DNA of 57,451 nucleotides from Bordetella parapertussis (GTDB lineage Bacteria > Pseudomonadota > Gammaproteobacteria > Burkholderiales > Burkholderiaceae_C), in contig CAMDCZ010000009.1 of assembly GCA_945890735.1 (NCBI GenBank), positions 1 through 57,451 on the forward strand, read 5' to 3'. The notes under the pieces are model-generated. The model was given only the letters and a program-made list of their open reading frames with translations, ran no database searches and was not told the DNA's origin. Of this stretch, positions 24,829-33,741 are shown in pieces (the first letter of the stretch is position 1; each line of letters begins with the position of its first letter). A program made the position numbers and the translations under genes.

Positions 24829-26481
24829 TCAATTCACGCCCAATTGCCGGTTGATCATCCATTGCTGCGCAATCGACAAAATGTTGTTGGACAACCAGTA
24901 CAACACCAAACCCGCAGGGAAGAAAAAGAACATCACACTGAAGGCCAATGGCATGAACCACATCATCTTGGCTTGGATCGGGTCAGGCGGCGTCGGGTTG
25001 AGCCATGTTTGGAGCATGGATGTGGCGGTCATCAACAACGGCAGGATGAACCAGGGGTCTGGCACAGCCAGGTCGTTTACCCAGCCGATCCAAGGCGCGT
25101 TTCTCATTTCCACCGAAGCCAGCAACACCCAGTACAAAGCGATGAAGAAAGGGATCTGAACCGCAATCGGCAAACACCCGCCCAAGGGGTTGACCTTTTC
25201 TTCCCGGTAAATCTTCATCATCTCCGTTTGCATTTGCTGCGGGTTGTCCTTCAAGCGCTCACGCATTTCCATGATCTTGGGATTGATGGCTTTCATCTTG
25301 CCCATGCTTTTATAGGCCTGGGCATTGAGCCAATAGAAAGCGGCTTTGAGCACCACCACCAAGGCCACGATCGACCAACCCCAATTGCCAATCAGCAGAT
25401 TCAGCTCGTACAGCAGCCAAAACAATGGCTTGGACAAGATGGTGAGCCAGCCATAGTCTTTGACCAACTCCAGGCCGGGATAAACCGCCTCCAGGGTTTT
25501 TTCCTCTTGCGGGCCAAGGAACAGGCGTGCGGTTTGTGTCAGCTGGCTGTTGGGCGCGACACTGGGCAAGGGCGCCACCATGCCGGCGGCATACAGGTTT
25601 TGGTCAATTTTTCGGGCAAAGATCTCCCTTTGCTGCCCGTCATCCAACAGCCAAGCACTGGCGAAGTAATGCTGCACCATCGCGACATAACCCTGCGAGC
25701 TTTGTTTCTCGAATTCGGCATTGTTCTTTTCAATGTCGGAGAACTCCACTTTTTGGAATTTTTTCTCGCTGGTGTAGACCGCTGGGCCTGTGAACGTGGA
25801 GTAAAAAGCCGACTCGCCTTCGAGCTTGTTGCCGTCGCGAACCAGTTGCACATACACCTGCGGGTTGATGGCTGTGGTGCCGGTATTGATGATGTCGTGC
25901 TGCACGCTCAGGGTGTAACTGCCGCGGCGCAAGGTGTAGGTTTTGACCAGCTTGACATCGCCGACAACGGGTGACTCAAACCGCACCTGTGTTTCTTGCT
26001 CACCGTCTTTGAGGTTGCTGCCAGCGACCAGACGCATGGGGGTTTTGTGGTTGGGCAAGCCTTGGTTACCGACGGCTGCGATCAGGCCGGTTTGTGCCAT
26101 GTAGACACGCTCTTTGCTGTCGTCGAGCAGTTTCACCGGGCTGCCCGAACGCTGTGCATCGGTGTGTTTGAGCAGTTCAGCGCCAATCACATTGCCGCCT
26201 TCGCTGTCAAAAGTCAGTTTCAACAGGTCGGTGCTGACTTCGTGACGCTCACGGCTCACCGCTGGCGGGCTGCTCGTGGTTTGCGGCAGGGCGGTCACGT
26301 TGCTCGGCGCAGGTGTGCTGGCATCCACACCACCAGACACCGGCTTGACTGGATCTGCTGGCTTGATTGCGCTGGGGAAAAAGGTGGGTGGGTTGCCGTT
26401 ATGGATTTGCCACTGGTCCCACAACATCACCAAAGAAAAACCAAAGACAACCCAGAGGATGGTGCGGCGAATATCGTTCAT
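24829..26481 (-). CDS. yidC: membrane protein insertase YidC
   Basis: Inserts and folds inner-membrane proteins with or without SecYEG. 550 aa: an N-terminal helix (TILWVVFGFSLVMLWDQW), a low-complexity linker, the large periplasmic beta domain typical of Gram-negative YidC (about residues 75-355) and the conserved five-helix core containing NWGWSIVALVVVLKAAFYWL, IYREEKVNPLGGCLPIAVQI and VLYWLSNNILSIAQQW. The Arg expected in the hydrophilic groove may correspond to LKAAFYWL..., where Lys occupies the equivalent region; I could not verify this alignment. Confidence 0.97.
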   Translation of the reverse strand: MNDIRRTILWVVFGFSLVMLWDQWQIHNGNPPTFFPSAIKPADPVKPVSGGVDASTPAPSNVTALPQTTSSPPAVSRERHEVSTDLLKLTFDSEGGNVIGAELLKHTDAQRSGSPVKLLDDSKERVYMAQTGLIAAVGNQGLPNHKTPMRLVAGSNLKDGEQETQVRFESPVVGDVKLVKTYTLRRGSYTLSVQHDIINTGTTAINPQVYVQLVRDGNKLEGESAFYSTFTGPAVYTSEKKFQKVEFSDIEKNNAEFEKQSSQGYVAMVQHYFASAWLLDDGQQREIFARKIDQNLYAAGMVAPLPSVAPNSQLTQTARLFLGPQEEKTLEAVYPGLELVKDYGWLTILSKPLFWLLYELNLLIGNWGWSIVALVVVLKAAFYWLNAQAYKSMGKMKAINPKIMEMRERLKDNPQQMQTEMMKIYREEKVNPLGGCLPIAVQIPFFIALYWVLLASVEMRNAPWIGWVNDLAVPDPWFILPLLMTATSMLQTWLNPTPPDPIQAKMMWFMPLAFSVMFFFFPAGLVLYWLSNNILSIAQQWMINRQLGVN

Positions 26482-26492
26482 ATGCGTGGTGG

Positions 26493-26735
26493 TTAGGAGG
26501 TGGAGTGTGTTTTGAACAGGGCGTCAGGCACCGGGTCATGGCCGCCGGCGCACCAGGGATGACAACGGCCCAGGCGCCGCAAGGTCAAGTAAGTGCCGCC
26601 GGCCGCCCCATGCCGGGCGAGTGCTTGGATCGCGTAGCGTGAGCAAGTCGGCTCAAATCGGCAGGCCGAACCCAGCCAGGGACTGAGGAAGAACCGGTAG
26701 GCTTTGACAAGGGCAATCAACAATCGCTGCATCAT
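26493..26735 (-). CDS. yidD: membrane protein insertion efficiency factor YidD
   Basis: Small protein (80 aa) that assists YidC-dependent insertion. The whole family signature is visible: LVKAYRFFLSPWLG, CRFEPTCSRYAIQAL and GRCHPWCAGGHDPVP with the conserved Cys residues. The first ATG (26735) overlaps the rnpA stop as ATGATG; the second ATG at 26732 is equally possible. Eleven bases separate its stop from yidC, consistent with one message. Confidence 0.94.
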   Translation of the reverse strand: MMQRLLIALVKAYRFFLSPWLGSACRFEPTCSRYAIQALARHGAAGGTYLTLRRLGRCHPWCAGGHDPVPDALFKTHSTS

Positions 26736-27079
26736 GGCTTGGGGGCGTGGGTGAACAGTTGCATGAGCTCGCTTCGAACCGCCGAGCGCAAAGCTGGCGA
26801 GGTGGCACTGGTGTAGACGCGGCGGTCAAATTCACGGCGCAAACGAACCACGCGGTCCGCGTTGTCGGCTGGCGATAAACATTGCGCAGCCACAGTGTAG
26901 ATTTGTCGTTTGATGGTGTTGCGCGTGACAGCGCGTTTGGCCAGTCGTTTGGGAACCACCGCCCCGATGCGTGAGACCTGAGCGGGGGTGCGTTGGTGCA
27001 AAGCAAAATGCGCCGTGTTGACGGCAACGCCTGCGCCCATCACACCGTCAAAGTCAGCGCGCTGGGTGATTTTCTGCAC
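26732..27079 (-). CDS. rnpA: ribonuclease P protein component
   Basis: Protein subunit that helps RNase P RNA cut the 5' leader from pre-tRNAs. The conserved basic block is present as VPKRLAKRAVTRNTIKRQI, matching the family RNR-type motif. GTG at 27079 is preferred because it gives MQKITQRADFDGVM, which aligns with the usual family start; TTG at 27091, just after the rpmH stop, would add four residues (MSGR). With GTG the protein is 115 aa. Neither start has an ideal ribosome-binding site, and coupling to rpmH is likely. Confidence 0.93.
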   Translation of the reverse strand: MQKITQRADFDGVMGAGVAVNTAHFALHQRTPAQVSRIGAVVPKRLAKRAVTRNTIKRQIYTVAAQCLSPADNADRVVRLRREFDRRVYTSATSPALRSAVRSELMQLFTHAPKP

Positions 27080-27091
27080 ACGGCCTGACAA

Positions 27092-27226
27092 TCAGACAGC
27101 CAAACGCTTGCGGCCTTTGGCTCGACGGGCATTGATCACGGCGCGACCACCACGGGTTTTCATGCGGACCAAAAAGCCGTGGGTGCGCGCACGGCGCGTC
27201 TTCGAAGGTTGGTAAGTGCGTTTCAT
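27092..27226 (-). CDS. rpmH: 50S ribosomal protein L34
   Basis: 44 aa, highly basic: begins MKRTYQPSKTRRARTHGF, contains LVRMKTRGGRAVINARRAKG and ends KRLAV. ATG at 27226. It is the first gene of the leftward rpmH-rnpA-yidD-yidC-mnmE cluster, divergent from dnaA, exactly the conserved bacterial origin arrangement. Confidence 0.98.
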   Translation of the reverse strand: MKRTYQPSKTRRARTHGFLVRMKTRGGRAVINARRAKGRKRLAV

Positions 27227-27257
27227 GGTCAATCTCTGCGTATAGGGAAAACCACAG

Positions 27258-27286
27258 ATTATCTCTAATTTTCAAGCCCTTGTCCG
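27258..27286 (-). promoter_or_regulatory. probable rpmH promoter
   Basis: On the minus strand, -35 CGGACA (27281-27286), a 17-base spacer and -10 GATAAT (27258-27263, five of six consensus). It would start transcription about 25 bases before the rpmH ATG. By-eye call. Confidence 0.5.
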
Positions 27287-27320
27287 AGAATCTGCCAGCA
27301 AAACCTGACTCGGGATGGAA

Positions 27321-27411
27321 ATTTGCACAGACAGCCCTGGCTTTTGCCCAAACTGTGGATAAATTTTTGATAAAGTACGCCCAATGCATCCTCATCCCGA
27401 ACCTATCCACA
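27321..27411. promoter_or_regulatory. DnaA boxes in the dnaA promoter region
   Basis: Within the 210-base rpmH-dnaA gap: TGTGGATAA at 27354-27362 is a perfect DnaA box (TTATCCACA) on the minus strand; CTATCCACA at 27403-27411 and ATTTGCACA at 27321-27329 each differ only at the first base. Their position just before dnaA suggests DnaA autoregulation, or part of a bipartite origin. A -10-like GATAAA follows the perfect box. Confidence 0.72.
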
Positions 27412-27436
27412 GTTTTTCTAGCGCGCGCTCGGTGTC

Positions 27437-28843
27437 ATGAGTTCGCCAACCTCCTCACCTTCTTCTGACCAAGCCGATGCGGGCCAAGCCTTGTGGCAAA
27501 CCTGCATCGACCAGTTGGCTCAGGAGTTGCCCGAGCAGCAATTCAATACCTGGATAAAGCCCCTGCAAGCCTCGGTCAGTGAGGACTTCACCCGCATGCG
27601 GGTGGTGGTTGCCAACCGCTTCAAGCTCGATTGGATCCGCGCCCAATACGCGGGCCGCATCACCGCTTTGCTCAGCCAGTCCTATGGCCAAGACATCGGG
27701 CTGGATTTTGTGCTGGAAACCAAGGACGCGCCGGTCCGGCAAGCTGTCCGTCAGCCCATGAACGAGCCCGAGGACTTTGGCGCCAACAGCATGGCTGGCG
27801 CAGAGCCTGCTTTGAACGGGTTTAAGAACCGACTCAACAGCAGCCTGTGCTTTGGCAGCTTGGTCGAGGGCACCGCCAACCGGATGGCACGCGCGGCCGC
27901 GATGCACGTGGCCAATGTGCCTGGACAGCTTTACAACCCCTTGTTTATCTATGGCGGCGTGGGCTTGGGCAAAACCCATTTGATGCACGCGGTGGGCAAC
28001 CAGTTGCTGCAAAACAAACCAGACGCCAAGGTTTTGTACATCCATGCCGAACAATTTGTGTCGGATGTGGTCAAGGCTTACCAGCGCAAAACCTTTGATG
28101 AATTCAAGCACCACTACCACTCGCTGGACCTGTTGCTGATCGATGACGTGCAATTTTTTGCCAACAAGGACCGCACCCAGGAAGAGTTTTTCAATGCCTT
28201 TGAGGCTTTGCTGGCCAAAAAGTCGCACATCGTGATGACCAGCGACACCTATCCCAAAGGCTTGGCCGACATCCACGAGCGCCTGGTCTCTCGCTTTGAC
28301 TCGGGCTTGACGGTAGCGATTGAGCCGCCGGAGTTGGAAATGCGGGTGGCCATTTTGATCAACAAGGCCCGCTCAGAAGGCGCTGAGATGCCTGAAGAAG
28401 TGGCTTTTTTCGTTGCCAAAAACGTGCGCTCCAACGTGCGTGAGCTCGAAGGCGCGCTGCGTAAAATTTTGGCCTATTCGCGTTTCAACCAAAAAGAAGT
28501 CTCGATCCAGCTCGCCCGCGACGCCTTGCGCGACCTGCTGTCGATCCAAAACCGCCAAATTTCTGTGGAAAACATCCAGAAAACCGTCGCCGACTATTAC
28601 AAGATCAAAGTGGCTGACATGTATTCCAAAAAGCGCCCGGCTTCGATTGCCCGGCCTCGTCAAATCGCCATGTACCTGGCCAAAGAGTTGACCCAAAAAA
28701 GCTTGCCTGAAATCGGTGAACTGTTCGGTGGACGCGACCACACGACGGTCTTGCATGCGGTACGCAAGATCTCGGGCGAACGCCTGACCCTCAGTGAACT
28801 CAACCAGCAACTGCACGTGCTGGAACAAACATTGAAAGGCTAA
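27437..28843 (+). CDS. dnaA: chromosomal replication initiator protein DnaA
   Basis: Binds DnaA boxes and opens oriC in its ATP form. 468 aa: domain I (CIDQLAQELPEQQFNTWIKPL), short linker, AAA+ domain with Walker A GGVGLGKTHLMHAVGN and Walker B LLLIDDVQFF, and C-terminal helix-turn-helix with the DnaA signature GGRDHTTVLHAVRKI. ATG at 27437 gives the canonical N-terminus; no strong SD precedes it. DnaA boxes lie on both sides of the gene. Followed by dnaN and gyrB. Confidence 0.98.
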   Translation: MSSPTSSPSSDQADAGQALWQTCIDQLAQELPEQQFNTWIKPLQASVSEDFTRMRVVVANRFKLDWIRAQYAGRITALLSQSYGQDIGLDFVLETKDAPVRQAVRQPMNEPEDFGANSMAGAEPALNGFKNRLNSSLCFGSLVEGTANRMARAAAMHVANVPGQLYNPLFIYGGVGLGKTHLMHAVGNQLLQNKPDAKVLYIHAEQFVSDVVKAYQRKTFDEFKHHYHSLDLLLIDDVQFFANKDRTQEEFFNAFEALLAKKSHIVMTSDTYPKGLADIHERLVSRFDSGLTVAIEPPELEMRVAILINKARSEGAEMPEEVAFFVAKNVRSNVRELEGALRKILAYSRFNQKEVSIQLARDALRDLLSIQNRQISVENIQKTVADYYKIKVADMYSKKRPASIARPRQIAMYLAKELTQKSLPEIGELFGGRDHTTVLHAVRKISGERLTLSELNQQLHVLEQTLKG

Positions 28844-29086
28844 GGAATGCTTTCGTTTGATCCAAACCCTGTGCAAAGTTCTGGCATAACCCATGGGTTA
28901 TCCACAGGCCAAGCAACGGGGCTGAAGTTATCCCCTTTTCACGCATGCCAGTCAGCCTGCTTACAAACAGTGTTTGAGGGTCACCAAGTTGTTGAAATAA
29001 CAGTAGAAAATAGCCTTGTCCCCAGAAAACCGCTTGGCTTATCTACTACCACTATTGAAATATAAAGAATTTAAGAAGAGGATGAC
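28844..29086. other. candidate oriC between dnaA and dnaN
   Basis: A 243-base non-coding gap. It has a perfect DnaA box TTATCCACA (28898-28906), a one-mismatch box TGTGCAAAG on the other strand (28870-28878) and weaker TTATCCCC (from 28928). The right half, about 28985-29075, is AT-rich and could be the unwinding element; CTACTACCACTA at 29043-29054 resembles a DnaA-trio track. A SD-like AGAGGA serves dnaN. Only two good boxes are visible, so the functional origin could also include the gap before dnaA. Confidence 0.6.
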
Positions 29087-30193
29087 ATGATTGTCTTGAA
29101 AGCCACCCAAGAACACATTCTTGCCGCATTGCAATCGGTTGCAGGCATTGTTGAGCGGCGTCACACCCTGCCGATTTTGGCCAATGTGATGCTGCGCAAA
29201 ACCGGCACCGATGTGCAGCTCACCACCAGCGATTTGGAAATTCAAATACGCACCCAAGCTTCGTTGGGCGGTGACAGTGGCCATTTCAGCACCACGGTGG
29301 GGGCGCGAAAACTCATGGACATTTTGCGTTCCATGCCCAGTGACCAGACCGTGAGCTTGGAGTCCAGCCAAAACAAATTGCTGCTCAAAAGCGGCAAAAG
29401 CCGATTCACTTTGCAAACCTTGCCCGCCGACGATTTTCCTTTGGTGCAAGAGTCTGCCAGCTTTGGCCCGCTGTTCAGCATTCCGCAAAAAACCTTGAAA
29501 ACGCTCTTGCAGCAAATTTCGTTTGCCATGGCGGTACACGACATCCGTTACTACCTCAACGGTATTTTGTTTGTGGCCGAAGGCAAGCAACTCAGCTTGG
29601 TGGCCACCGACGGCCACCGGTTGGCGTTCACGTCAGCGGTCCTTGAAGTTGAAGTGCCCAAGCAAGAAGTCATTTTGCCGCGCAAAACTGTCTTGGAATT
29701 GTTGCGTTTGCTGTCAGACAAAGACGGCAATATTGACATGCAATTCGCCTCGAACCAAGCGCGTTTTGCTTTTGATGGCAAAGAGTTTGTCACCAAATTG
29801 GTCGAAGGCAAGTTCCCCGACTACAACCGTGTCATTCCCAAGAGCCACAAAAACAGCGTCACCTTGGGTCGACAAGCATTGCTCACCACACTGCAGCGCA
29901 TTGCGATTTTGACCAGCGATAAATTCAAGGGCGTGCGCATCAACTTAGAGCCCGGCTTGTTGCGCGTGGCTTCCAGCAATGCCGAGCAAGAAGAAGCGGT
30001 GGACGAGCTCGAAATCGATTACGGTGGTGACAGCATCGAGATCGGTTTCAACGTGTCTTACCTGATCGATGTGTTGGTCAACATGGGTGAAGAGATGGTG
30101 CGCATGGACCTGGCCGACTCGAACAGTTCGGTGCTGGTGACCATCCCAGACAATGATTTCTTCAAATACGTGGTCATGCCCATGCGCATTTGA
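29087..30193 (+). CDS. dnaN: DNA polymerase III beta sliding clamp
   Basis: Ring-shaped dimer that tethers polymerase III to DNA. 368 aa, three repeats of the clamp fold; landmarks include the N-terminal MIVLKATQEHILAALQSVAG, RRHTLPILANVML, VATDGHRLA and the C-terminal VVMPMRI (standard hydrophobic-pocket tail). ATG at 29087 with AGAGGA eight to thirteen bases upstream. Located between the candidate origin and gyrB. Confidence 0.98.
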   Translation: MIVLKATQEHILAALQSVAGIVERRHTLPILANVMLRKTGTDVQLTTSDLEIQIRTQASLGGDSGHFSTTVGARKLMDILRSMPSDQTVSLESSQNKLLLKSGKSRFTLQTLPADDFPLVQESASFGPLFSIPQKTLKTLLQQISFAMAVHDIRYYLNGILFVAEGKQLSLVATDGHRLAFTSAVLEVEVPKQEVILPRKTVLELLRLLSDKDGNIDMQFASNQARFAFDGKEFVTKLVEGKFPDYNRVIPKSHKNSVTLGRQALLTTLQRIAILTSDKFKGVRINLEPGLLRVASSNAEQEEAVDELEIDYGGDSIEIGFNVSYLIDVLVNMGEEMVRMDLADSNSSVLVTIPDNDFFKYVVMPMRI

Positions 30194-30255
30194 TGCGGCG
30201 GTTTGCATCTTGATTTTGTATGTTTTCGTGCATCCGCACGTGATGAATTGTGAAT

Positions 30256-32829
30256 ATGACGACCAGCAACACTGAACCCACTGACGGCCAAACGCCGGCT
30301 TTGCCAATCGCCGATCAAGGCTATGGTGAAAGCTCGATCCAAATCCTGGAGGGTCTGGAAGCTGTCCGCAAGCGCCCAGGCATGTACATCGGTGACACCT
30401 CGGATGGCACGGGTCTGCATCACCTGGTGTTTGAGGTGGTTGACAACTCGATTGACGAAGCCTTGGCCGGGCACTGTGACGACATCGTGGTCACGATCCA
30501 TTCGGACAATTCGATCAGCGTCACCGACAACGGGCGTGGCATTCCCACCGGTGTCAAGATGGACGACAAGCATGAACCCAAGCGCAGCGCGTCTGAAATT
30601 GCCTTGACCGAGTTGCATGCGGGCGGCAAGTTCAACCAAAACAGCTACAAGGTCTCAGGTGGTTTGCACGGTGTGGGTGTGTCTTGTGTGAACGCGCTGA
30701 GCAAGTGGCTGCGCTTGGTGGTGAGACGCGATGGCAAGGTTCACACCATTGAGTTTGCCAAAGGCTTTGTGCAAAACCGCTTGATCGAAACCGTCGATGG
30801 TGTGGAAGTCTCGCCGATGCGCATCACCGGTGACACCGATAAGCGTGGCACCGAAGTGCATTTCTTGCCCGACACCGATATCTTCACGCAAAACCACGAT
30901 TTCCATTACGAGATCTTGAGCAAGCGCTTGCGTGAACTCAGTTATTTGAACAATGGTGTGCGCATTCGCTTGATCGACGAGCGCACGGGCAAGAGCGACG
31001 ACTACTCAGGCGCGGGCGGCGTGGCGGGCTTTGTGCAGTTCATCAACGCGGGCAAAAAGATTTTGCACCCCAACGCGTTTTATGCTGAGGGCGAGCGCCC
31101 CGCAGAAACCTACGGCGGTATCCCTGGCACGCACATCGGTGTGGAAGTGGCCATGCAATGGAACGATGGCTACAACGAGAGTGTGCTGTGCTTCACCAAC
31201 AACATTACTCAGCGCGATGGCGGCACCCATTTGACCGGGCTGCGGGCGGCCATGACGCGCGTGATCAACAAGTACATCGAAGAAAACGACTTGGCGAAAA
31301 AAGCCAAAGTCGAGGTCACGGGCGACGACATGCGCGAAGGCTTGTGCTGCGTCTTGTCTGTCAAAGTGCCTGAGCCGAAGTTCAGCAGCCAAACCAAAGA
31401 CAAGCTGGTCTCCAGCGAGGTGCGCGCACCTGTGGAAGACATCGTTGGCAAGGTCTTGGGTGACTATTTGCAAGAGCGCCCGAACGACGCCAAGATGATT
31501 TGCGGCAAGATCATTGACGCGGCGCGTGCCCGTGAAGCAGCGCGCAAAGCGCGTGAGATGACGCGGCGCAAAGGCGTGCTCGACGGCATGGGCTTGCCTG
31601 GCAAGCTCGCAGACTGCCAAGAGAAGGACCCGGCGCTGTGCGAGATTTACATCGTCGAGGGAGACTCGGCGGGCGGCTCTGCCAAGCAGGGCCGGGACCG
31701 CAAGTTCCAGGCGATTTTGCCTTTGCGCGGCAAGATCTTGAACGTGGAAAAGGCGCGATACGAAAAGCTGTTGACCAGCAATGAGATCTTGACCCTGATC
31801 ACCGCTTTGGGCACAGGCATTGGCAAAGTGAGTGCCGAGTCTGGCAAGTCGGGCACCGACGACTTCAACATAGACAAGCTGCGCTACCACCGCATCATCA
31901 TCATGACCGACGCCGACGTGGACGGTGCGCACATCCGCACCTTGCTGCTGACTTTCTTTTACCGTCAAATGCCAGAGCTGGTCGAGCGCGGTCACATCTA
32001 CATCGCGCAGCCGCCGCTCTACAAAGTCAAAGTGGGCAAAGAAGAGCAGTACCTCAAAGACCAGCTGGCGCTGGACATGTTCTTGATGCGCATTGCGTTG
32101 AAAGATGCCACTTTGCACACCGGTGGCGCCAATGCGCAAACACTGACCGGCGAGACCTTGGCCGAACTGGCGCGCAAGCACCAAGTGGCAGAGGCGGTGA
32201 TCGCCCGCTTGAGCAACATCATGGATGGCGAGGCTTTGCGTGCCATGGCCGATGGCGTGTCCCTGAACCTCGACAGCCTGGCGCAAGCACAGGCATCCGC
32301 CACTGCGATGCAAATCAAGTTGCGCGAGCTGGGCAGCGGCTCCGAAGTCGCCGCAGAGTTTGATGTGCGCACCGACAAACCGATCCTGCGGTTGAGCCGT
32401 CATCACCACGGCAACGTGAAAAGCAGCGTGATCACCCAAGACTTTGTGCATGGCGCGGATTACGCCGCCTTGGCCGAAGCGGCCAATACCTTTCGCAACC
32501 TGATCGGCGAAGGCGCCCGGGTTGAGCGTGGTGAGGGTGACCGCCGCAAAGAAGAGCGGGTGTCCGATTTCCGCCAAGCCATGAAATGGTTGATCGTGCA
32601 AGCCGAACACGCGACCGCACGTCAGCGTTACAAAGGTTTGGGCGAAATGAACCCCGCACAACTCTGGGAAACCACCATGGACCCAAGCGTGCGTCGTTTG
32701 CTGCGCGTGCAAATCGACGACGCCATCGAAGCCGATCGGGTGTTCACCATGTTGATGGGTGACGAGGTGGAGCCACGCCGGGTGTTCATCGAGAGCAACG
32801 CGCTGCGCGCCGCCAATATCGATGTTTGA
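30256..32829 (+). CDS. gyrB: DNA gyrase subunit B
   Basis: ATPase/TOPRIM subunit of the enzyme that introduces negative supercoils. 857 aa from ATG 30256; a GTG at 30250 would add two residues. GHKL ATPase motifs: VVDNSIDEALAG, SVTDNGRGIPTG and the GGLHGVG lid. TOPRIM: VEGDSAGGSAKQGRDR and MTDADVDGAHIRTLLLTFFY. C-terminal QRYKGLGEMNPAQLW. The length reflects the roughly 170-residue Gram-negative insertion after TOPRIM. Third gene of dnaA-dnaN-gyrB, with recF absent, as is usual in Burkholderiales. Confidence 0.98.
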   Translation: MTTSNTEPTDGQTPALPIADQGYGESSIQILEGLEAVRKRPGMYIGDTSDGTGLHHLVFEVVDNSIDEALAGHCDDIVVTIHSDNSISVTDNGRGIPTGVKMDDKHEPKRSASEIALTELHAGGKFNQNSYKVSGGLHGVGVSCVNALSKWLRLVVRRDGKVHTIEFAKGFVQNRLIETVDGVEVSPMRITGDTDKRGTEVHFLPDTDIFTQNHDFHYEILSKRLRELSYLNNGVRIRLIDERTGKSDDYSGAGGVAGFVQFINAGKKILHPNAFYAEGERPAETYGGIPGTHIGVEVAMQWNDGYNESVLCFTNNITQRDGGTHLTGLRAAMTRVINKYIEENDLAKKAKVEVTGDDMREGLCCVLSVKVPEPKFSSQTKDKLVSSEVRAPVEDIVGKVLGDYLQERPNDAKMICGKIIDAARAREAARKAREMTRRKGVLDGMGLPGKLADCQEKDPALCEIYIVEGDSAGGSAKQGRDRKFQAILPLRGKILNVEKARYEKLLTSNEILTLITALGTGIGKVSAESGKSGTDDFNIDKLRYHRIIIMTDADVDGAHIRTLLLTFFYRQMPELVERGHIYIAQPPLYKVKVGKEEQYLKDQLALDMFLMRIALKDATLHTGGANAQTLTGETLAELARKHQVAEAVIARLSNIMDGEALRAMADGVSLNLDSLAQAQASATAMQIKLRELGSGSEVAAEFDVRTDKPILRLSRHHHGNVKSSVITQDFVHGADYAALAEAANTFRNLIGEGARVERGEGDRRKEERVSDFRQAMKWLIVQAEHATARQRYKGLGEMNPAQLWETTMDPSVRRLLRVQIDDAIEADRVFTMLMGDEVEPRRVFIESNALRAANIDV

Positions 32830-32875
32830 TCAAGACGAGCAGCGGGGCGCCTGAGCCCTGCCGGTCTCGTGCGCG

Positions 32876-33643
32876 TCATGTCCGGTAGCTGCTGTCGTGT
32901 CGGTCGAGCTTGCGCAGCAAGGCGGGCCACGCGATGCCCGCGCCTTGACCGGCGGTGGCTGTTTTCATGACTTCGGCCATGTTGTCGGTGATGCTGCTGG
33001 GGATCATGATCAGCGGGCCGCAGGCTTGCGCCGCGACTTGGATTTGGCAGGTCGTCTCCAGGATGTACATGTTGAGGAATGCATCTGCCGCGCTCTTGCC
33101 GGTGGTGAGCAAACCGTGGTTGCGCAGCATCAGGTATTTCTTGTTGCCCAGGTCGGCTTGCAGCCGAGGGATCTCGTCGCCACGCAAGGCCAAACCTTCG
33201 TAGTCATGGTAGGCGATGTGGTTGACGACAAATGTCGATTGCTGACTGATCGGCAGCACACCCGATTGCAAGGCACTGACCGCGACACCGGCTTTGGTGT
33301 GGGTGTGCATGACACATTGCGCGTCGTGTCGCACCGCGTGGATGGCGCTGTGGATCGTGAAGCCAGCAGGGTTGACCGGGAACTCGCTGGGCAACACCTT
33401 GTTGCAAGCCATGTCGACTTTCACCAAGCTCGAGGCGGTGATTTCGTCAAACATCAAGCCATAGGGGTTGATCAAAAAATGCGCTTCGCCACCGGTCACG
33501 CTGTCTGGCAAGCGCAAGCTGATGTGCGTGAACACCAGGTCGCTCCAACCGTACATCGCTACCAATCGGTAGGCGGCCGCCAGGTCGCAGCGCAGTTGCC
33601 ACTCTTCTTCACTGACGACTTCTTTCATGGATGGGATGTGCAT
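32876..33643 (-). CDS. class II aldolase/adducin-family protein
   Basis: 255 aa. Zn-site residues typical of class II (fuculose-phosphate-type) aldolases are visible: the His pair in VMHTHTKAGVA and the later His in LMLRNHGLLTTG, plus HSAIHAVRHDAQ. Family start MKEVVSEEEWQLRCDLAAAYR with the WSDLVFTHISLRLPD block marks the adducin-like branch. Members act as aldolases, epimerases or decarboxylase-like enzymes, and no neighbour reveals the substrate. ATG 33643 has AGGAG upstream. It interrupts the otherwise rightward gyrB-mnmG stretch. Confidence 0.85.
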   Translation of the reverse strand: MHIPSMKEVVSEEEWQLRCDLAAAYRLVAMYGWSDLVFTHISLRLPDSVTGGEAHFLINPYGLMFDEITASSLVKVDMACNKVLPSEFPVNPAGFTIHSAIHAVRHDAQCVMHTHTKAGVAVSALQSGVLPISQQSTFVVNHIAYHDYEGLALRGDEIPRLQADLGNKKYLMLRNHGLLTTGKSAADAFLNMYILETTCQIQVAAQACGPLIMIPSSITDNMAEVMKTATAGQGAGIAWPALLRKLDRHDSSYRT

Positions 33644-33741
33644 CTTGTCTCCTGTGGGCGTGATGGATAGGTGGCTTGGATTGTGTCACTGTCGAGTGCG
33701 GGTGGCTGCAACTTAAAATCCAGGCTTTACAAAGGTAGCAA

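Noticed and set aside
28847..29065. 72-codon open frame between dnaA and dnaN
   Set aside because: No ribosome-binding site or recognisable sequence, and it covers the DnaA boxes and AT-rich part of the candidate origin.
31006..32712. 568-codon open frame antisense to gyrB
   Set aside because: gyrB is unambiguous on the other strand; the antisense product has no family features.
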